Below are positions 51,137-59,167 of a stretch of DNA of 64,000 bases, piece by piece. Source of the DNA: Dactylosporangium sp. AC04546 (GTDB taxonomy: Bacteria > Actinomycetota > Actinomycetes > Mycobacteriales > Micromonosporaceae). Made by a program: the position numbers and the translations under genes. Positions within the stretch are counted from its first letter, which is position 1; each line of letters begins with the position of its first letter. The stretch spans positions 1 to 64,000 of the forward strand of contig NZ_JAHYSG010000036.1 in assembly GCF_022095675.1 (NCBI RefSeq). The letters are read 5' to 3'. Under the pieces are notes generated by a model. The model worked only from the letters and a program-made list of their open reading frames with translations, searched no databases and was not told the origin of the DNA.

Positions 51137-52260
51137 GACGTCAGTTGCCGGCGGCGGTCGTCGAGCTCGGCCGCGGCCAGCGCCTCCCGGGCGTGCGCGG
51201 CGCTCAGCACCACCTCGGGGTCGGGCTCGAAGCCGCCGGCGGCGTGCCGGGGCCGGACGTGCTCGCGGTGCTCGGCTGCGACCAGCGCGGCCCGGCCGGC
51301 GTTGCCGAGGCGCAGCAGGGACCGGGCGGCGTTGTGCGCGACGGCGTAGTCCGGGTCGGCCAGCAGTACCGTCAACGCCTGCGCGGACGTGGCCGCGCCG
51401 AGCTCGCCGAGCGCCCTGGCCGCCTCGGCCCGCAGCGGGCCCGGCTTGTCCGGCTCGAGCGCGTCCAGCAGCGGGGCCACGGCCGTGCGGGTGCCGAGCC
51501 GGCCCAGCGTGCGCGCGGCGCGGATCCGCACGTGGATGTCGGGGTCGGCGCGCAGGGCGCTCTCCACCCGGACCGTCGCGCCCACCGCGCCGACCAGGCC
51601 GAGCACCTCCGCCGCGGTGGCCCGGACCGCCGCCCGCGGGTCGTCGAGCGCGGCCAGCAGGGCCGGTTGCGCCCCGGTGCCGAGCCGGGTGAGCGCGGTC
51701 GCCACCACCTGGGCCGGCACCGCCCGGCGGCCGGCCAACGTGGCCAGCAGCGGCTGCGTCGCGCCGACGTCGCCGATGCGGCCCAGCGCGCGGGCGGCGA
51801 CCACCCGCACGTCGGGGTCGGGGTCGCCGAGCAGGTCGCACAGGGGGAGCAGGGCGTCCCTGCGGCCGAGGTTGCCGAGCACCTCGGCGGCCTGCGCGCG
51901 CACCACCGGGTCGCGCCGCTTGAGCTGGCTGCGGGCCCGCCAGGCGGCGCCGCGCCGCTCGAAGACGTCGACGAGCGTGGTGTGGGCCTCGCCGCGCACC
52001 TTGCCGAGCAGGGCGATCGCGTTGGGCTCGACCGCCAGCCAGACCTCGTCGGGCAGCCGGACCAGCTCCTCGATCCGCGCGGGGTCGTCGTCGCCGGCCG
52101 CGATCGCGAGCAGCAGCCGGCGGGCGGGCCGGGCCAGGCGGGCCCGGCGCGCCTCGCGGGCGCGGCGGACGGTGCGGCCGCCGACGATGAGGGCACCCAG
52201 GAGGAACGCCGCGGCCAGCATGACGATCAGCGCGACCAGGGCCGCGCCCGCGAGCGTCAC
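51133..52260 (-). CDS. Membrane-anchored HEAT-repeat protein
   Basis: The 375-residue protein has one N-terminal membrane helix (about 3-26) and at least seven HEAT/PBS-lyase-type repeats from about 115 to 330, with units such as DPDVRVVAARALGRIGDVGAT and DIHVRIRAARTLGRLGTRTAV. These scaffolds bind proteins. Its gene lies between a response regulator and a polysaccharide synthase with four-base overlaps on both sides, so it may carry a signal from one to the other. GTG at 52260. Confidence 0.8.
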   Translation of the reverse strand: MTLAGAALVALIVMLAAAFLLGALIVGGRTVRRAREARRARLARPARRLLLAIAAGDDDPARIEELVRLPDEVWLAVEPNAIALLGKVRGEAHTTLVDVFERRGAAWRARSQLKRRDPVVRAQAAEVLGNLGRRDALLPLCDLLGDPDPDVRVVAARALGRIGDVGATQPLLATLAGRRAVPAQVVATALTRLGTGAQPALLAALDDPRAAVRATAAEVLGLVGAVGATVRVESALRADPDIHVRIRAARTLGRLGTRTAVAPLLDALEPDKPGPLRAEAARALGELGAATSAQALTVLLADPDYAVAHNAARSLLRLGNAGRAALVAAEHREHVRPRHAAGGFEPDPEVVLSAAHAREALAAAELDDRRRQLTS

Positions 52261-52631
52261 GTGCGCATGCGGGCCAGGACCGCCTCGACCCGGCTCACCA
52301 GCTCCCGCGGGCTGAAGGGCTTGACGATGTAGTCGTCGGCGCCCGCGCCGAACCCGACCTCCACGTCGCCCTCCTGGGCGCGGGCGGTGAGCAGGATGAT
52401 CGGCAGCGACTTCGTCCCCTGCTCGATGCGCAGCTGGCGGCACACGTCGATGCCGGACATGCCGGGCATCATGACGTCGAGCACGACGAGGTCGGGCGGG
52501 TTCTCGGTGGCGGCGGTGAGCGCGGCCAGCCCGTTGTCCACGGCCACGACGTCGTATCCGGCCTGCTCCAGCTTGAACGCGACGAGGTCCCTGATGTCCA
52601 TGTCGTCGTCGGCGACCAGGATCGCGGTCAT
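52257..52631 (-). CDS. Single-domain response regulator
   Basis: The 124-residue protein is a stand-alone receiver with DDD (8-10), phospho-acceptor D52 and K104 (YIVKPFSP). It has no output domain, so it acts by protein contact, as CheY does. It is the first gene of the regulator-HEAT-synthase operon. ATG at 52631. Confidence 0.93.
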   Translation of the reverse strand: MTAILVADDDMDIRDLVAFKLEQAGYDVVAVDNGLAALTAATENPPDLVVLDVMMPGMSGIDVCRQLRIEQGTKSLPIILLTARAQEGDVEVGFGAGADDYIVKPFSPRELVSRVEAVLARMRT

Positions 52632-52708
52632 GGGCCCTCGCTCGTCTAGGGGTTTTCCTCATGATATGCGGCTTTTAGCGCGGTCGCGGCGGGTTCGCCG
52701 CATGCCTC

Positions 52709-52733
52709 GGCCCGGCGTGCGCAACGCCGGGCC
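52709..52733 (-). terminator. Hairpin after the SRPBCC gene
   Basis: Perfect 10-bp stem GGCCCGGCGT with its complement around GCGCA, 16 bases past the stop at 52749. Confidence 0.7.
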
Positions 52734-52748
52734 GGTGGTGGGGCTCGG

Positions 52749-53402
52749 TCAGCGCTCGCCGTGGTGCTGGGACTGGCGGGCGCGCATGATGCGGTCCTCG
52801 TTGTGCTGCATCGGGCCCAGGTTGCCGGTCGGCGGCATGCCGGGGTTCGGGCGCTCGTTCGGCGCGTGCGTGAGCCCGGACGCGGAGGCGATGTCGCGGG
52901 CGATCGATCCCGCGCTGCGCCTGGTCGTCGCGGCGGCCGGCCCGGCCTGCGTCGCGGCGTTCCCGGCCGTCTCCTCGGCGCCGGTCGCGCTCTGCCGCTC
53001 GCAGAAGCGCTTGAAGCCCTTCAGGTCGGCCTTGAGGCGCCGGTTCAGCACCTCGACCGCGTGCTGCTCGGCCGGCATGAGCTCGCGCGCGTCGATCTGG
53101 AGCTCGGCGATGACGCGGGTCATGTCGTCGGCCATCGGCTCCAGGCGCAGCGCCTCGATCACCTGCGGGCCGCTCGTCGCCTCCCAGCACAGGAACTCGC
53201 CGGGCCGCGACTCGGTGATGCGGGCGTCGAACTCGGCGCGGTTGCCGCCGAGGTCGAGCACCATGTGGGCGCTCGATCCGTCGATCGGCGCCATGCTCAT
53301 GATGCCGGACATGAACTGCGGGTAGTTCTCGAAGTGTGTGAGCTGCTCGTAGGCGACCCCGACGGGAACGGCCACCTCGATGGACTCTCGTGCTGTGCTC
53401 AT
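52749..53402 (-). CDS. SRPBCC-family (polyketide cyclase/START-like) protein
   Basis: The 217-residue protein has an N-terminal SRPBCC domain: SIEVAVPVGVAYEQLTHFENYPQFMSGIMSM and CWEATSGPQVIEALRLEP. This fold binds hydrophobic ligands; the sequence resembles coenzyme-Q-binding-like actinobacterial proteins. Residues 145-217 are Ala/Thr/Pro-rich and likely disordered, an unusual tail. It appears to be a single-gene unit. ATG at 53402. Confidence 0.8.
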   Translation of the reverse strand: MSTARESIEVAVPVGVAYEQLTHFENYPQFMSGIMSMAPIDGSSAHMVLDLGGNRAEFDARITESRPGEFLCWEATSGPQVIEALRLEPMADDMTRVIAELQIDARELMPAEQHAVEVLNRRLKADLKGFKRFCERQSATGAEETAGNAATQAGPAAATTRRSAGSIARDIASASGLTHAPNERPNPGMPPTGNLGPMQHNEDRIMRARQSQHHGER

Positions 53403-53413
53403 GGTGGTCCCCC

Positions 53414-53433
53414 CTTGTCGGACAAGCCTTGTC
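53414..53433. promoter_or_regulatory. Operator-like repeat upstream of the SRPBCC gene
   Basis: CTTGTCGGACAAG (53414-53426) is a palindrome with one central base; CTTGTC recurs at 53428-53433. It lies 12 bases upstream of the ATG, in reach of the promoter. Confidence 0.4.
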
Positions 53434-53515
53434 AGGTCAGACCGTACCGACGGGTACGTCCGAGTTGAGACCGATTCACGGTTTTGGTCGGTTGCTTTCG
53501 ACGGTACGCGTGCGG

Positions 53516-53542
53516 AAGCCCCGGACCTGTGGCCCGGGGCTT
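53516..53542 (-). terminator. Hairpin after the subtilisin gene
   Basis: Nine-bp stem AAGCCCCGG with its complement around a 9-base loop, 15 bases past the stop at 53557. Confidence 0.65.
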
Positions 53543-53556
53543 GCGTCGTGCGGTCG

Positions 53557-55131
53557 TCAGACGGTCAGCGTCCAGCTGTCCAGCGTGCCGGTGTCGCCGG
53601 CGAAGACGTCCTTGACCTGCAGCGTCCAGGTGCCGTTGCGGGCCTCGGCCGACAGGTCGACGGTGTAGGTGGCGTTGAGGTCGGCCACGTCGTCACCGGA
53701 GATCGCGCTCTTCAGCTTGTACGCGGTGCCGTCCGGCGCGACCAGGTCGACGCGCAGGTCACCACGGTCGGTGTGCTTGACGGCGACCTTGACGGTGGCG
53801 GTCTTCGAGCCGGTGCCGGGGCAGTTCGCGACGACGACCTTGCTGGAGACGGTGGCGCGGTCGGCGATGGCGACGTCGGTGGCGTTGGTGGCCGGGCCGC
53901 AGGCCGGGACCGGGGCCGGGGTCACCGGCGTGGCCGGGCCGGTGCTCAGGAACGAGCCGGTGTACAGCAGCTTGTTCGGCGAGCCCGAGCCCGCGCTCTT
54001 CACGGCGCCGTCGATGGCGCCGTTGACGAGGGCGTCACGGACCTGGGCCGGGGTGGCGGACGGGTGCGCGGCGAGGTACAGGGCGGCGGCGCCGGTCACG
54101 TGCGGGGTGGCCATCGACGTGCCGGACATCTTCTGGGTGCCGGTGTTCGAGCTGTTGGCGCTGGACAGGATGTTCACGCCGGGGGCGAAGAGGTCGAGGC
54201 AGGAGCCGAAGTTGGAGAAGCCGGCGCGGGTGTCCTTGCTGTCGGTCGCGCCGACGGTGATCGCCTCCGGCAGGCGGGCCGGGGACTTGCCGCACGCGTT
54301 GGCCGAGTCGTTGCCGCCGGCGACCGCGTAGGTGATGCCGGCCGCGATCGACTTCTTGACCGCGTTGTCCAGCGTGGTGCCGGCCGAGCCGCCGAGGCTC
54401 ATGTTGGCGACGGCGGGCTTGACGGCGTTCTTGGTGACCCAGTCGACGCCGGCGATGATCTGCGAGTACGAGCCGCTGCCGTTGCAGTCGAGCACGCGGA
54501 CGCCGACCAGCTTGACGTCCTTGGCGACGCCGTAGGTGGCGCCGCCGACCGTGCCGGCGACGTGCGTGCCGTGGCCCTGGCAGTCGGTCGCGTCCGCGTC
54601 GTTGTCGACGAAGTCGTAGCCGGAGCGGGCGCGGCCGCCGAACTCGCTGTGCGTCAGGCGGATGCCGGTGTCGATGATGTACGCCGTCACGGTGCTCGCC
54701 GGGCCGTAGGTGTACGAGCCGTTCAGCGGCAGCGCCTGCTGGTCGATGCGGTCGAGGCCCCAGGTCGCGCCGGTCTGGGTCGCCTCGACGGTGACGACGC
54801 GGTCCTGCTCGACGTAGGAGACGGCCGGGTCGGCGGCGAGGCGCCGGGCGGCCTGGGCGCTCATGCGGCCGGAGAAGCCGCGGACCGCGCTGTCGAACCG
54901 GGCGTCCACCTTGCCGCCGACCTTGCCCGCGAGCGTCTCGGAGCTGGCCGTCGAGCCGTCCTTCAGCACCACGATGTACCGGTCGTGCAGCACGCCGGCA
55001 CCGCCGGCACCCTGCACGACGCCCTCGGCCGGGGCGGCCGCGGCGAATCCGGTGAAGGCGAGGACGGAGACGGCGGTGGCAGCCGTGCCGAGGACGACTC
55101 CGGTGATGGTACGGCGGGCGGTGTGCTTCAT
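53557..55131 (-). CDS. Secreted S8 subtilisin-like protease with P domain
   Basis: The 524-residue protease has a signal peptide (1-33), an I9 inhibitor pro-domain (about 50-115), and an S8 catalytic domain with Asp154 (IIDTGIR), His187 (GHGTHVAGT) and Ser339 (GTSMATPH). A P/Homo B domain follows at about 430-524 (DLRVDLVAPDGTAYKL; GTWTLQVKD). Several Cys pairs fit secretion. It is a single gene between hairpins and is likely a nutrient protease. ATG at 55131. Confidence 0.93.
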   Translation of the reverse strand: MKHTARRTITGVVLGTAATAVSVLAFTGFAAAAPAEGVVQGAGGAGVLHDRYIVVLKDGSTASSETLAGKVGGKVDARFDSAVRGFSGRMSAQAARRLAADPAVSYVEQDRVVTVEATQTGATWGLDRIDQQALPLNGSYTYGPASTVTAYIIDTGIRLTHSEFGGRARSGYDFVDNDADATDCQGHGTHVAGTVGGATYGVAKDVKLVGVRVLDCNGSGSYSQIIAGVDWVTKNAVKPAVANMSLGGSAGTTLDNAVKKSIAAGITYAVAGGNDSANACGKSPARLPEAITVGATDSKDTRAGFSNFGSCLDLFAPGVNILSSANSSNTGTQKMSGTSMATPHVTGAAALYLAAHPSATPAQVRDALVNGAIDGAVKSAGSGSPNKLLYTGSFLSTGPATPVTPAPVPACGPATNATDVAIADRATVSSKVVVANCPGTGSKTATVKVAVKHTDRGDLRVDLVAPDGTAYKLKSAISGDDVADLNATYTVDLSAEARNGTWTLQVKDVFAGDTGTLDSWTLTV

Positions 55132-55267
55132 ATGTCAGCGTCCCTTGCGGTAGCGGGCATTGTCGTTCCTGGCCTTGCGAGAACAAGGTTCCGGTGCTCG
55201 GGTGGCGCGCCCGGGACCCGGTCAGGAGCAGCGCAGTTGCCGCGTTTCCCGGCGTTTCGGGAAATGG

Positions 55268-55304
55268 CGAAGGCCGCCCGGACGAAATGTCCGTGCGGCC
55301 TTCG
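55268..55304 (-). terminator. Hairpin after the GH26-like gene
   Basis: Stem CGAAGGCCGC...GGAC with GTCC...GCGGCCTTCG around GAAAT, with one mispair, 19 bases past the stop. Confidence 0.7.
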
Positions 55305-55323
55305 CCCTCCGAAGAGGTGGGAT

Positions 55324-56925
55324 TCAGAGCTTCACGTTGAAGCGCGGGTCGGCGGCGATCTTCTGGAACCCGGCGAGCGCTTCCGGGGTGTCGTCCATGC
55401 GGATGTCGTGCCCGTTCTGGTCCTTGGCGGTCTCGAAGTACACCAGGCCCTTGATCGCCGGCATCCCGGCCAGCTGCGGCAGGACGGTCGCGTAGACGGC
55501 GGCCTTGTTCTTGCCCACGACGGTCGTCGAGGAGTCGTAGACGCCCCACTCGGCGACCATGATCGGCTTGCCCGGGTGCCTGGTGGTGGCCCACGTGTAC
55601 CAGCCCGGGAACTTCGCCTTGTCGTTGGTGCGGTTCATCAGGTAGTTGAAGTCGCCGTAGTGGAAGCCGCCCGGCTGGGCGTTGTTGTAGGTGTCCACGC
55701 CGACCCAGTCCACGACGTCGTCACCCGGGTAGAGGTCGGCCCACCACGTCGTGTTGTTCCACTTCTCGTAGTTCATGTAGGCGACCACGAAAACGGCGTT
55801 CGTCACTCCGTTGGCCTTCATGCGCAGCGCGGTGTGGCGGAACATCGCGGCGTAGTCCTTGGCGGTCATCCCGGAGCCGGCGGCCGGGTTCACGTCGTTC
55901 TCCGGCTCGTGGTGCAGGACCATGAAGAACTTCTTGGTGTAGTTGGCCTTGATGTAGTTCGAGAGGCGGTCGATGCGGGCGTCCTGGTCGCCGCGGGCGA
56001 CATTGGCCCACTTCGTTCCGTAGGCGACCTTCCAGTTCAGCATCAGCACGCGCGGGTTGGCCGGGTCGTTCGCCATCGCGATCTCGTTCTTGGTCGGGAA
56101 GAGCTCGTCACCCTTGTGGTACGTGTGGTAGACGGTCGAGGTCCGGCCGGTCTTCTTCTCGAAGGTCTTCAGGGCCTCGTCGCGCGGCACGTCGGAGAAG
56201 CCGCCGGCCGCCGCGCCCCACAGCACGCCGCAGGACGGCACCAGCTTCGCGTCGACGGTGCAGTCGCCACCCGCCGGCGCCGACTCGACCGGCGCCGGCG
56301 GGGTCGTGACCGGCTTGCTCGGTGCCGGCTTGCTCGGTGCCGGGCGGACCACCGTCACGGCGAGGGCCGGCTGACCCGTGGCGGCCTCGGATGAGCGGAA
56401 CCGGGCCGGGCTGTTGGCCACGGTCGAGGTGACCGCGAAGGTGTACGTCCCGGCGCCCTTGACCACCGAGCTCACGTCGAACGCGACCGAGGTGGCCCCG
56501 CTCGCGGGCTTCACCGTGGTGACCACGGCGCCGACCTTCGGGTCGTTCTTCGCCGACAGCGCCTTCTCCGTCCACGCCGTGTCGGCGACGCGGCTCAGGG
56601 CCAGCGCGGCCGGGAAGGCGCGCGACTCGCGGGTCAGGGTCACCTGGGCGCCCTTGACCTTCACGCCCTTGCCCGGGTCGGCGACGGTGAACTTCAGGTA
56701 GGTCACCATCGTGTCGCCGCCCTGGCGGCCGGCGACCAGCGTGTCCGAGCTGCCGAAGTTGTAGCTCGGCCGGCTGCTGGAGCTGTAGGTGTCCTCCGCC
56801 GCGCCCGAGCGGACGACGTCGGTCGTCTCAGCGCCGGCGTTGCCGGAGAAGACGGCGGTGCCGGCTCCGGCGCCAATGGCGAGTGCGGCGATCGGCATCA
56901 ATGTGCGGGCGTGGCGACGAATCAC
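55324..56925 (-). CDS. Secreted GH26-like glycoside hydrolase with N-terminal carbohydrate module
   Basis: The 533-residue protein has a signal peptide (about 1-32), a DNRLRE/CBM96-like module (about 35-195: DVVRSGAAEDTYSSSSRPSYNFG), a Pro/Thr/Lys linker (195-220) and a catalytic domain related to GH26 beta-mannanases, with candidate acid/base Glu340 (LHHEPEND) and nucleophile Glu459 (MVAEWGV). It probably attacks a plant or fungal polysaccharide. The start is a GTG at 56925 after GGAAGGG. Confidence 0.82.
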   Translation of the reverse strand: MIRRHARTLMPIAALAIGAGAGTAVFSGNAGAETTDVVRSGAAEDTYSSSSRPSYNFGSSDTLVAGRQGGDTMVTYLKFTVADPGKGVKVKGAQVTLTRESRAFPAALALSRVADTAWTEKALSAKNDPKVGAVVTTVKPASGATSVAFDVSSVVKGAGTYTFAVTSTVANSPARFRSSEAATGQPALAVTVVRPAPSKPAPSKPVTTPPAPVESAPAGGDCTVDAKLVPSCGVLWGAAAGGFSDVPRDEALKTFEKKTGRTSTVYHTYHKGDELFPTKNEIAMANDPANPRVLMLNWKVAYGTKWANVARGDQDARIDRLSNYIKANYTKKFFMVLHHEPENDVNPAAGSGMTAKDYAAMFRHTALRMKANGVTNAVFVVAYMNYEKWNNTTWWADLYPGDDVVDWVGVDTYNNAQPGGFHYGDFNYLMNRTNDKAKFPGWYTWATTRHPGKPIMVAEWGVYDSSTTVVGKNKAAVYATVLPQLAGMPAIKGLVYFETAKDQNGHDIRMDDTPEALAGFQKIAADPRFNVKL

Positions 56926-57346
56926 TGTGCGGGCCCTTCCGTAGGAAGCTCGAATCCGGTGGAGCGGTGTTTCCGTCCGGCGTTGTCATCCGGACCTCCA
57001 CAAGATTCGGGAAGCCGGGGTACACCCCCGGTTCGCCGCGAGTTGCCGTTGGGGTGCCCGCCCTCCCAACCCTCTGTCCACAGTGGACTAGCCACGCTGT
57101 CGCCGCGCTCGGTGGCCGTTCGCCTGACGGCTGGTGTCGGATCGTTGCCGAGCGGGTATGTGACGTTCCCCGGTGGTGCATCGGACGAACGGACAGAGTC
57201 GGCAACCGACCAGTGACCAAAAGCCAACGCTTCTGAACTAGGCGCACAAATCAGACGAACGTAGTGTTGATCTGGTAAGCCGCATCACCCGAATAAGCCG
57301 CATTTCACGCAGCACCCATCCGATTCGAGTTGTCGAGGAGACTGAG
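56926..57346. other. Intergenic region with direct repeats
   Basis: No gene is supported in these 421 bases. Near the right end the ten-base word TAAGCCGCAT occurs at 57276-57285 and 57294-57303 (18-base period), 44 bases upstream of the next start, and may be a control site. The middle is unusually rich in short G/A words and lacks codon bias. A divergent promoter pair for the two flanking genes is expected here. Confidence 0.5.
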
Positions 57347-57577
57347 ATGACCCCGATGCTGATCTCGCGCCCGGCCGTTCACGTCGTCCCCGAGCTCGTG
57401 GGGGAGTGGTGCGACAGTTGCGGCGCCGCCGCCAAGATGACCGCGACCTTCGGCACCTCTGGTGACCTGTCCTTCTGCGGCCACCACGCCAAGCGCTACT
57501 CGGACCGCATCGCGGCGACCGCCGACAAGGTCGTCGTCGAGGCCGGCTTCGACTGGCGGGCCTCCGCGGAGGTCTGA
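57347..57577 (+). CDS. DUF7455-like small cysteine protein
   Basis: The 76-residue protein has two CxxC-type positions (WCDSCGA and FCGHHAKRY) that could bind zinc; the pattern CDxCGA...A...FCGHH matches the actinobacterial DUF7455 family. Function is unknown. GAGGAG precedes the ATG at 57347. It lies alone, with a terminator after it. Confidence 0.8.
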   Translation: MTPMLISRPAVHVVPELVGEWCDSCGAAAKMTATFGTSGDLSFCGHHAKRYSDRIAATADKVVVEAGFDWRASAEV

Positions 57578-57592
57578 TCCGCTGAGCCGCGA

Positions 57593-57628
57593 AGGCCGGG
57601 TTCCCCACGGATGGGGGCCCGGTCTTTT
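57593..57628 (+). terminator. Intrinsic terminator with U-run
   Basis: GGCCGGGTTCCCC and GGGGGCCCGGT pair around ACGGAT, followed by TCTTTT; one of the few terminators here with a U-run. Confidence 0.75.
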
Positions 57629-57676
57629 CGCGTGTTCAGCGGCAAGTCGGTAAAAATCCGACAAAGCGCCGATACC

Positions 57677-59167
57677 ATGCAATTCGTGCGCCGCAAGCCC
57701 AGTCCACACCCGCGCCGGCCGGATCCGGGCGCGCTCGCCGGCGCCGTCGTGGTCTTCGGCCTGGCATTCGCGGCGATGGTACCGGGGGTGCTGCGCCAGT
57801 CGTCGTCGCTGTTCGCGGCCGTGGTCGCCCTCGGCGCCGCCGGCGTCGCCGGTGTCCTCGTGCGGCGCCGGTCGCGCGCGTCGTCGGCGACGCGGAGGGG
57901 TCTCGAACGCGCGCTGCGCGAGCGGGCGACCCGCGACCCGGTGACCGGCCTGGCCAACCGGGCGCGCTGCACCGCCGCCCTCGGCGGCCCCCGGCCCGGC
58001 CTCACCGTCGCGCTGCTCGACCTCGACGGCTTCAAGGAGGTCAACGACGCGCTCGGTCACGACGCCGGCGACGCGCTGCTGGTCGAGGTGGCGGCCCGCC
58101 TGCGGGCCGCGCTGCCCGGTGCCGACCTGCTCGCCCGGCTCGGCGACGACGAGTTCGCCGCGGTGTGGCGCACCCCGCCCGGCGCGTCGGTCGACGGGGT
58201 GCTGCAGCGCCTGCGGCCCGCCTACGCCGTGGCCGGCCGCCAGGTCCACCTGACCGGCAGCGTGGGCCTGGTCACCGCGACCGGCCAGCGCACGTCGGCC
58301 GAGCTGCTGCGCGACGCCGGCCTCGCCCTCGACGCGGCGAAGCTGGGCGGGAAGGACCGGATCGTCCGGTTCGACGCGGGGCTGCGCGACGCCGCCGACC
58401 GGCACCGGGAGCTGGCCGCCGGGCTGCGCCGGGCGCTGCGCGAGGGCGAGCTCACGCTGCACTACCAGCCGGTCGTCCGGCTCGCCGACGGGCGGATCAC
58501 CGCCGTCGAGGCCCTGCTGCGCTGGCACCCGCCGGGCGGCGAGCCGATCCCGCCCGCGGCGTTCATCCCGGTCGCCGAGGCGACCGGGCTCATCGTGCCC
58601 ATCGGCCGCTGGGTGCTGCGGCGGGCCTGCGCCGAGGCGCGCGAGTGGCACGAGCGGGACGGTATCGCGGTCACCGTCAACGTGGCCGCGCACCAGCTGC
58701 GCGAGCCGGACTTCGCCGACGACGTGCGGGCCGCGCTGGACGCCGCCGGCCTGCCGCCGGCCGCGCTGGTGCTGGAGCTGACCGAGTCGGCGCTGGTCCG
58801 CGAGGCGGAGGCGACCGCCCGGCTCGCGCCGCTGCGCGCGGACGGGGTCCGGATCGCGATCGACGACTTCGGCACCGGCTACTCGTCGCTGGCCTACCTC
58901 GTCCACCTGCCGGTCGACGTGCTGAAGATCGACCGCGCGTTTCTCGCCTCGGCCGTCGACACCCCGCTCATGCGGGCCATCCTCCAGCTCGCCGCGGGGC
59001 TGTCGCTGCAGACGGTCGCCGAGGGTGTGGAGACCGAGGCGCAGGCCGCGACGCTGCGGGCGCTCGGGTGCGACGGCGCGCAGGGGTACCTGTTCTCCCG
59101 GCCGGTGCCGGCCGGCGAGGTGCCGCGGCTACGCGGCCTCGAACTCGGTGCGGCGCGGGCGGGGTAG
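57677..59167 (+). CDS. GGDEF-EAL domain protein, probable c-di-GMP phosphodiesterase
   Basis: The 496-residue protein has two short N-terminal membrane helices (about 20-65), a GGDEF domain whose active site reads RLGDDEF in place of RxGGDEF, and an intact EAL domain (EALLRW, NVAAHQL, ELTES, DDFGTGYSSL, KIDRAF, EGVET). The likely activity is c-di-GMP breakdown, with the altered GGDEF domain as a sensor. The start is ATG at 57677; an earlier in-frame start at 57611 lies in the terminator. The 3-prime end overlaps the convergent cyclase gene by 39 bases. Confidence 0.88.
   Translation: MQFVRRKPSPHPRRPDPGALAGAVVVFGLAFAAMVPGVLRQSSSLFAAVVALGAAGVAGVLVRRRSRASSATRRGLERALRERATRDPVTGLANRARCTAALGGPRPGLTVALLDLDGFKEVNDALGHDAGDALLVEVAARLRAALPGADLLARLGDDEFAAVWRTPPGASVDGVLQRLRPAYAVAGRQVHLTGSVGLVTATGQRTSAELLRDAGLALDAAKLGGKDRIVRFDAGLRDAADRHRELAAGLRRALREGELTLHYQPVVRLADGRITAVEALLRWHPPGGEPIPPAAFIPVAEATGLIVPIGRWVLRRACAEAREWHERDGIAVTVNVAAHQLREPDFADDVRAALDAAGLPPAALVLELTESALVREAEATARLAPLRADGVRIAIDDFGTGYSSLAYLVHLPVDVLKIDRAFLASAVDTPLMRAILQLAAGLSLQTVAEGVETEAQAATLRALGCDGAQGYLFSRPVPAGEVPRLRGLELGAARAG

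Noticed and set aside
53380..56394. A 1004-codon plus-strand frame opposite the subtilisin and GH26-like genes
   Set aside because: Repetitive Gly/Val/Arg/Asp translation typical of an antisense frame; both minus-strand genes have signal peptides and catalytic motifs.
58141..58160. Calling the 57677 protein an active diguanylate cyclase
   Set aside because: Its site reads GDDEF; with an intact EAL domain a phosphodiesterase is the safer call.
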